NCBI GenBank assembly: GCA_022827045.1
Contig: JAJDTQ010000150.1
Location: 1 to 11,146 of the forward strand
Length of the DNA stretch: 11,146 nucleotides
Source of the DNA: Candidatus Binatia bacterium
GTDB taxonomy: Bacteria; Desulfobacterota_B; Binatia; UBA9968; JAJDTQ01
Reading direction: 5' to 3'
Below the pieces are notes generated by a model. The model saw nothing but the letters and a program-made list of their open reading frames with translations, was not told where the DNA came from and made no database searches. The translations under genes were made by a program, and so were the position numbers. The number at the start of each line of letters is the position of its first letter. Positions within the stretch are counted from its first letter, which is position 1. Below, one piece after another: positions 5,640 through 11,146 of the stretch.

Positions 5640-6359
5640 ATGGCCAATTCATGGGATGACATTCTGACCGACCGTGACAAGGAAGTGTTCGCGCTGTCCG
5701 GCTACGGCGCCAAGGCCGGGTTCGGCCAACGGCCGGCCGTCCTCGTCATCGACGTCAACTACAACTTCGTCGGCGACCGCCGCGAGCCCATCCTCGAGTC
5801 CGTCAAGCGCTTCCGCAACAGTTGCGGCGAGGAGGGCTGGGTCGGCGTGGACCACATCATCACCCTGCTGGAGGAAGCCCGGAAGAAGCACCTGCCGATA
5901 TTCTTCACCACCGGTCACGGCGAGGAGGACTCCGTCGCCTTCGGCCGCTGGCACGGCAAGAACTCGCGCGGCAGCGAGGACTTCGAAGACCTGGCCAAGA
6001 AGGGCAACGAGATCGTCGCGGAGATCGCGCCGCAGAAGGGCGAAGTGGTGGTGCGCAAGCAGAAGCCCAGCGCCTTTTTCGGCACCCCGCTCACCAGCAT
6101 GCTGAACGAGGTGCACGCCGACTCCCTGCTGGTGGCCGGCACCACCACGAGCGGCTGCGTGCGCGCCTCGGTCATCGACGCGTTCTCGTACAACTACACC
6201 GTCTCGGTGGTCGAGGAGTGCACCTTCGACCGCGGCCAGTCGTCGCACAAGATCAACCTCTTCGACATGAACATGAAGTACGCGGACGTCGTGTCGCTGG
6301 AGGAGACCGTGGACTACATCAGGGGCCTGCCCGACAACCTCTATGCGCCGGCGCTGTAG
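5640..6359 (+). CDS. Isochorismatase-family cysteine hydrolase (N-carbamoylsarcosine amidase-like)
   Basis: This 239-residue protein has the fold and catalytic triad of the isochorismatase-like cysteine hydrolases: Asp38 in VLVIDVNYNF, Lys142 in RKQKPSAFFGT, and the nucleophile Cys173 in GTTTSGCVRAS. A cis-peptide-type turn precedes the cysteine, as in the family. The KPSAFFGTPL segment most resembles amidohydrolases of the N-carbamoylsarcosine amidase or maleamate amidohydrolase type rather than true isochorismatases, so cleavage of a C-N bond is more likely than of isochorismate; the substrate is unknown. An insertion around residues 45-70 (GDRREPI to WVGVD) is longer than in minimal members. 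The start at 5640 is fixed by a strong ribosome binding site, and a near-consensus promoter lies upstream. It is divergent from moaA and 91 bases from xerC. Confidence 0.9.
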   Translation: MANSWDDILTDRDKEVFALSGYGAKAGFGQRPAVLVIDVNYNFVGDRREPILESVKRFRNSCGEEGWVGVDHIITLLEEARKKHLPIFFTTGHGEEDSVAFGRWHGKNSRGSEDFEDLAKKGNEIVAEIAPQKGEVVVRKQKPSAFFGTPLTSMLNEVHADSLLVAGTTTSGCVRASVIDAFSYNYTVSVVEECTFDRGQSSHKINLFDMNMKYADVVSLEETVDYIRGLPDNLYAPAL

Positions 6360-6450
6360 GCAGGCGGCAGGGATGGTCGCCGGCATCTCGTTTTAGGTTT
6401 TGAACCCGCCCGTGCCCGCTTCGAGCAGACAGGGCGAGCTACCGCATCCG

Positions 6451-7368
6451 ATGGACGAATTCGCACGGCGAATCGAGGGCTTCGGGGACTATCTGCGGCA
6501 TCAGGCGCGGTTCTCCCCCAACACGGTCAAGGGTTACCTCACCGACGTGGAGGGGTTGCGCCGCTATCTGGAAGAGAACGGCTTCGACCTCGACGCCCCC
6601 GGGAACGCGGCGCTTCGGTCCGTGAACGTCCGCTGGATCCGGGGCTACCTGAAGGCCCTTCACGAGACCCGCAAGAAGAGCACCATCGGACGGAAGCTCG
6701 CGGCCCTGAAGGGGTTCTTTCGCTACCTCGTGCGCGAGGGGGTGATCCCCAAGGATCCGCTGGTGGGGTTCTCCACCCCCAAGCAGGAGGCCCCGCTGGT
6801 ATCATTTCTTTCAGTCGACGAGGCGTTTCGGGTGCTGGGCTGCCTGCCGGAAGAAGGAATCCTCCCGGCCCGCGACCGCGCGGTCATGGAGGTGCTCTAT
6901 TCGTCGGGGGTCCGGGTGAGCGAGCTGGTGGGCCTGGACTGGCGCGACGTGGACTTTTCCCTGGGCGTGCTCAAGGTCTTCGGCAAGGGCTCCAAGGAGC
7001 GCATCGTCCCGGTCGGGGAGGTGGCGCTGGCCGCGTTGCGCGACTACGCCGCGCACCAGCGCGGCCAGTGGGGGCGCGAGGCCCGGGGCGGAGAGCCGGT
7101 GTTCCTGAACCGCTTCGGCAGCCGCATCACCACCCGCAGCGTCGCCCGGATCGTGGAGAAGTACCTGCGTCTGGCCGGCATTCCCGTGCGCATGGGCCCC
7201 CACGGCCTGCGTCACACCTTCGCCACGCACCTGCTGAACGCCGGCGCGGATCTGCGCTCGATCCAGGAGCTGCTGGGCCACGCCAGTCTCTCCACCACCC
7301 AGCGTTACACCCACGTCAATCTCGATCAGCTCACGGCCGTGTACGACCGCGCCCATCCCCGGGCGTGA
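6451..7368 (+). CDS. xerC: Tyrosine recombinase XerC
   Basis: XerC with XerD resolves chromosome dimers at dif during cell division. The protein of 305 residues has the SAM-like N-terminal domain (about 1-100: MDEFARRIEGFGDYL... through LAALKGFFRYLV) and the catalytic domain with the full set of residues: Arg155 in GVRVSELVGL, Lys179 in FGKGSKER, His251 and Arg254 in HGLRHTFATHLL, His277 in LGHASLSTTQ, and the tyrosine nucleophile Tyr286 in RYTHV. The ATG at 6451 fits the family's usual N-terminus; in-frame TTG (6400) and GTG (6412) upstream would add a proline-rich stretch without family support. XerC versus XerD is a best guess based on sequence feel and on its place before hslVU, where xerC is often found. 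A phage or integron integrase is unlikely given the context. Confidence 0.92.
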   Translation: MDEFARRIEGFGDYLRHQARFSPNTVKGYLTDVEGLRRYLEENGFDLDAPGNAALRSVNVRWIRGYLKALHETRKKSTIGRKLAALKGFFRYLVREGVIPKDPLVGFSTPKQEAPLVSFLSVDEAFRVLGCLPEEGILPARDRAVMEVLYSSGVRVSELVGLDWRDVDFSLGVLKVFGKGSKERIVPVGEVALAALRDYAAHQRGQWGREARGGEPVFLNRFGSRITTRSVARIVEKYLRLAGIPVRMGPHGLRHTFATHLLNAGADLRSIQELLGHASLSTTQRYTHVNLDQLTAVYDRAHPRA

Positions 7369-7396
7369 GCGCCCGGCGGCGTGCCGGAAGGTGCCG

Positions 7397-7428
7397 CTAC
7401 GGACTCTCCCCCGTAGCCCGTTTCCGGG
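7397..7428 (+). other. Tandem hairpins in the xerC-hslV gap
   Basis: CTACGG (7397-7402) pairs perfectly with CCGTAG (7411-7416) around an 8-base loop, and CCCG (7417-7420) pairs with CGGG (7425-7428). A third small stem, CCGGT/ACCGG, lies at 7470-7482. None has a T-tract. The 170-base gap therefore holds structure that might end xerC transcription or mark the hslV leader, but no promoter there is convincing. Confidence 0.3.
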
Positions 7429-7538
7429 CGGCGAGGGCCTGCGAAGTCCGCGATTTCCTGTTACACTTGCCGGTTTGACCGGAACGCGCCTGCCGTTGAT
7501 TCGGTTCGGCGAGCCCTCGCGGCGCGATTCGATTGACG

Positions 7539-8069
7539 ATGTTTCACGGAACCACCATACTCGCCGTCCGCCACGGCGACAAGATCGTCGTGGCCGGAGA
7601 CGGCCAGGTGAGCCTCGGCGACACCGCGCTCAAGCACACGGCGCGCAAGGTGCGGAAGCTCTACGGCGACCGCGTCATCGCGGGGTTCGCCGGCGCCACG
7701 GCGGACGCGTTCACGCTGTTCGAGAAGTTCGAGGGCAAGCTTGAGCAGCACGGCGGCGTTTTCCGGCGGGCGGCGGTGGAGTTGGCCAAGGATTGGCGCA
7801 CCGACCGGGTGCTCCGGCGGCTGGAGGCGCTGATGATCGTCGCCGATGTCGACGCCTCGCTGGTGGTATCGGGCAACGGCGACGTGGTGGAGCCCGACGA
7901 CGGCGTCATCGCCATCGGTTCGGGCGGAAACTATGCGCTTGCCGCGGCGCGCGCCTTGGTCCACCATAGCCCGCTTGATGCCCGCGCCATCGCCGAGGAA
8001 GCCATGAAGGTGGCCGCGGCGATCTGCGTCTATACGAACGACAATCTGACCATCGAGGAGTTGCCCTGA
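7539..8069 (+). CDS. hslV: HslV, ATP-dependent protease peptidase subunit
   Basis: HslV is the proteolytic, N-terminal-threonine hydrolase partner of HslU; two hexameric rings form the core of a bacterial proteasome-like protease. The 176-residue protein has the family signature: TTILAV at 5-10, AGDGQVSLG (19-27, with Asp21), [10 protein letters not shown] (32-41, with Lys37), [18 protein letters not shown] (48-65) and [16 protein letters not shown] (125-140). Counting from Thr5 as mature residue 1, Asp17, Lys33 and the GSGG serine fall at the positions expected from E. coli HslV. The first four residues, MFHG, must therefore be removed to expose the catalytic threonine, as in Bacillus-type and deltaproteobacterial homologues. 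The ATG at 7539 is preferred to a TTG two codons upstream. No clear ribosome binding site is seen. hslU follows after 55 bases. Confidence 0.96.
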   Translation: MFHGTTILAVRHGDKIVVAGDGQVSLGDTALKHTARKVRKLYGDRVIAGFAGATADAFTLFEKFEGKLEQHGGVFRRAAVELAKDWRTDRVLRRLEALMIVADVDASLVVSGNGDVVEPDDGVIAIGSGGNYALAAARALVHHSPLDARAIAEEAMKVAAAICVYTNDNLTIEELP

Positions 8070-8086
8070 TTCGGGGCACGGCTCGC

Positions 8087-8104
8087 CCGGCCCGCGCGGG
8101 CCGG
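8087..8104 (+). other. Perfect 18-base palindrome between hslV and hslU
   Basis: CCGGCCCGCGCGGGCCGG is its own reverse complement and would fold into a very stable GC stem in the 55-base hslV-hslU gap. It is followed by CCGTTTG, which is too short a T-run for a clear terminator. It may lower hslU expression relative to hslV or protect the hslV end of the transcript. Confidence 0.5.
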
Positions 8105-8124
8105 CCGTTTGCCGAAACAGTTTC

Positions 8125-9516
<1,392 letters not shown>

Positions 9517-9538
9517 CCCCCCAGCGGAGTGACCTGAA

Positions 9539-10420
9539 GTGGATGATTTCATAGGCAAGGCGGAAGTCCTGCTGGAAGCGCTTCCGTTCATCAAGCGTTT
9601 TTTCGGCAAGACGTTCGTGATCAAGTACGGCGGCGCGGCCATGGTGGACGAGGAGCTGAAGCAGTGCTTCGCCCAGGACGTCGTGCTGCTGAAGTACGTG
9701 GGCATCAACGTCGTGGTGGTGCACGGCGGCGGACCCCAGATCAACGAGACGCTGGGGAAGATGGGCATCGAGAGCCGCTACGTCCGCGGCATGCGGGTCA
9801 CGGATTCCGAGACCATCGACATCATCGAGATGGTCCTGGTGGGCAAGGTCAACAAGGAGATCGTCGCCCTCATCAACCAGCACGGCGGCGCCGCCGTCGG
9901 CCTCAGCGGCAAGGACGGCCAGCTCGTGCTGGCGCGCAAGATGAACGTGACGGTGCCCGGCGACGGGGAGAGCACCGAGATCATCGACATCGGCATGGTC
10001 GGCGAGATCGTCCGCGTGGACCCCACGGTGATCCGTTCCCTCGACGGCAACCGCTTCATCCCGGTCATCGCTCCCGTGGGCGTGGGGGAAAAGGGCGAGA
10101 CCTACAACATCAACGCGGACCTGGTGGCGGGACGGGTGGCGGCCGCCCTCGGCGCGGAGAAGCTCATCCTCCTCACGGACGTGGAAGGAGTCCGGGACCG
10201 CGAGGGCGGGCTGATCAGCACCCTCACCATCTCCCAGTCCGCCGATCTCATCGGGCGGGACGTCATCTCCTCGGGAATGATCCCCAAGGTCGAATGCTGT
10301 GTCGACGCCCTGAACGGGGGCGTGGTCAAGACCCACATCATCGACGGCCGGGACCGCCATGCCGTGCTGCTGGAGATCTTCACCAACCGGGGCGTCGGGA
10401 CCGAGGTGGTCCGGGACTGA
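9539..10420 (+). CDS. argB: Acetylglutamate kinase ArgB
   Basis: ArgB phosphorylates N-acetyl-L-glutamate, the second step of the acetylated arginine pathway. The 293-residue protein shows the amino-acid kinase fold: KYGGAAM (29-35, Lys29), VHGGGPQIN (61-69), the GMRVT loop (84-88), [29 protein letters not shown] (nucleotide and substrate region, 190-218), and [15 protein letters not shown] (244-258, Lys250). It has the extra N-terminal helix ([15 protein letters not shown], 10-24) before the first strand; in other bacteria this helix makes hexamers that are inhibited by arginine, so feedback inhibition by arginine is a reasonable inference. HIIDGR (266-271) also fits the arginine-sensitive type. 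The start is GTG at 9539 with GGAG 9 bases upstream (9526-9529). argD follows after 6 bases. Confidence 0.96.
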   Translation: MDDFIGKAEVLLEALPFIKRFFGKTFVIKYGGAAMVDEELKQCFAQDVVLLKYVGINVVVVHGGGPQINETLGKMGIESRYVRGMRVTDSETIDIIEMVLVGKVNKEIVALINQHGGAAVGLSGKDGQLVLARKMNVTVPGDGESTEIIDIGMVGEIVRVDPTVIRSLDGNRFIPVIAPVGVGEKGETYNINADLVAGRVAAALGAEKLILLTDVEGVRDREGGLISTLTISQSADLIGRDVISSGMIPKVECCVDALNGGVVKTHIIDGRDRHAVLLEIFTNRGVGTEVVRD

Positions 10421-10426
10421 GGAACC

Positions 10427-11146
10427 ATGTCGAATATCGAAGTACAACAGTTGACCGACAAACACGTGATGAACACCTACGCGCGCTTCCCCATGGCGCT
10501 GGTGCGGGGGGAGGGGGCGCGGGTGTGGGACGCGGACGGCAAGGGGTACCTGGATTTCGTGGCCGGCATCGCCGTGAACAGTCTCGGCCACTGTCACCCC
10601 GCCGTGGCCAAGGCCGTTTCGGAGCAGGTGCGGTCCCTGATCCACGTGTCCAACCTCTACCACATCGAGCCCCAGGCCCGGCTGGCGAAGGCCCTCTGCG
10701 ACCATTCCTTCGCCGACCGGGTGTTCTTCTGCAACAGCGGCGCCGAGGCCAACGAGGCCGCCATCAAGCTGGCGCGGCGCTACGGCTCGGAGCAGGCCGG
10801 CGGCAGAAGCGAGGTCATCACTGCCCTCAACTCCTTCCACGGGCGTACCCTGGCCACGCTCACGGCTACCGGCCAGGAGAAGATCCGGCTCGGTTACGAT
10901 CCGCTGCCGGCGGGTTTCCGCTACGTGCCGTTCAACGACCTGGACGCCGCGGAGGACGCGGTGGACGAGCGCACCGCGGCCATCCTGGTGGAGCCCATCC
11001 AGGGCGAGGGCGGGGTGGTGGTGCCGGACGAGTCCTACGTTCGCGGGCTGCGGCAGCTCTGTGACGACAAGGGACTGCTGCTGATCTTCGACGAGGTCCA
11101 GGTGGGCATGGGGCGCACCGGCCGGCTCTTCGGCTACGAGCACTTC
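10427..11146 (+). CDS. argD: Acetylornithine aminotransferase ArgD (N-terminal part; 3' end outside window)
   Basis: ArgD is a pyridoxal-phosphate aminotransferase that converts N-acetylglutamate semialdehyde to N-acetylornithine in arginine synthesis, and in some bacteria also acts in lysine synthesis. The first 240 residues are present and the frame is open to the last base. Class-III aminotransferase motifs are visible: GIAVNSLGHCHP (47-58), CNSGAEANEAAIKLAR (102-117, phosphate-binding loop), SFHGRTLATL (136-145), EPIQGEGG (189-196) and the cofactor-binding FDEVQVGMGRTG (221-232, Asp222). The catalytic lysine lies beyond the window. The ATG at 10427 follows a GAGGA ribosome binding site (10419-10423) that overlaps the argB stop, so the two are translationally coupled. 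The expected next gene is argF, but it is not in view. Confidence 0.94.
   Translation, partial: MSNIEVQQLTDKHVMNTYARFPMALVRGEGARVWDADGKGYLDFVAGIAVNSLGHCHPAVAKAVSEQVRSLIHVSNLYHIEPQARLAKALCDHSFADRVFFCNSGAEANEAAIKLARRYGSEQAGGRSEVITALNSFHGRTLATLTATGQEKIRLGYDPLPAGFRYVPFNDLDAAEDAVDERTAAILVEPIQGEGGVVVPDESYVRGLRQLCDDKGLLLIFDEVQVGMGRTGRLFGYEHF

Noticed and set aside
6360..6450. Gap before xerC, checked for a terminator (GGTT TTG AACC at 6396-6406)
   Set aside because: The stem is only 4 bases long and without a T-tract; not supportable as a terminator.
7439..7467. Possible promoter before hslV (CTGCGA, 17 bases, TACACT with an upstream TG)
   Set aside because: The -35 box matches only three of six bases and the -10 four of six; no heat-shock sigma-32 sequence or CIRCE element was seen, so it is too weak to list.

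Overview
This window is a high-G+C bacterial chromosome segment (by eye roughly two-thirds G+C; not computed), densely coding, with no rRNA, tRNA or CRISPR array that I can see. The block xerC-hslV-hslU-argB-argD on the right is an order I associate with deltaproteobacterial-type genomes. A C-terminal 2-oxoacid:ferredoxin oxidoreductase fragment and several molybdenum-cofactor genes also fit a chromosome of an uncultured proteobacterial or related lineage. The species cannot be fixed from the sequence alone.

Layout: (1) Bases 2-415 hold the 3' end of a 2-oxoacid:ferredoxin oxidoreductase beta-subunit gene, closed by a strong hairpin terminator. (2) Bases 518-2035 hold four tightly packed plus-strand genes: a short SbcD/Mre11-like metallophosphoesterase, a small cysteine-rich protein that probably binds zinc, and an antitoxin/ParE-type toxin pair that overlap each other. 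The last three look lower in G+C than the rest and may be imported. (3) Bases 2107-5487 hold a minus-strand cluster read moaA, then an ornithine cyclodeaminase/mu-crystallin-family gene, then a short MoeA-like molybdopterin-binding gene. Between the last two lies a long REP-like inverted repeat, plus a decayed partial copy that contains the stop codon of the cyclodeaminase-family gene. (4) Bases 5488-5639 are a divergent promoter region; it drives an isochorismatase-family hydrolase to the right and probably a leaderless moaA transcript to the left. (5) Bases 6451-11146 hold xerC, hslV, hslU, argB and the first 240 codons of argD, all on the plus strand.

How they work together: MoaA makes the first molybdenum-cofactor intermediate, and the MoeA-like protein carries a molybdopterin-binding fold, so both point to molybdoenzyme maturation. 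The cyclodeaminase-family enzyme between them and the divergent amidohydrolase-type enzyme suggest nitrogen-compound metabolism nearby. HslV and HslU form the bacterial ATP-dependent proteasome-like protease. ArgB and ArgD catalyse consecutive-pathway steps of arginine synthesis. XerC resolves chromosome dimers.

Most of the window is ordinary housekeeping. I found no convincing wholly new multigene system. The best candidates for a second look are the cysteine-rich protein/toxin-antitoxin island, the long inverted repeat with its third copy, and the cyclodeaminase-family gene embedded among cofactor genes.
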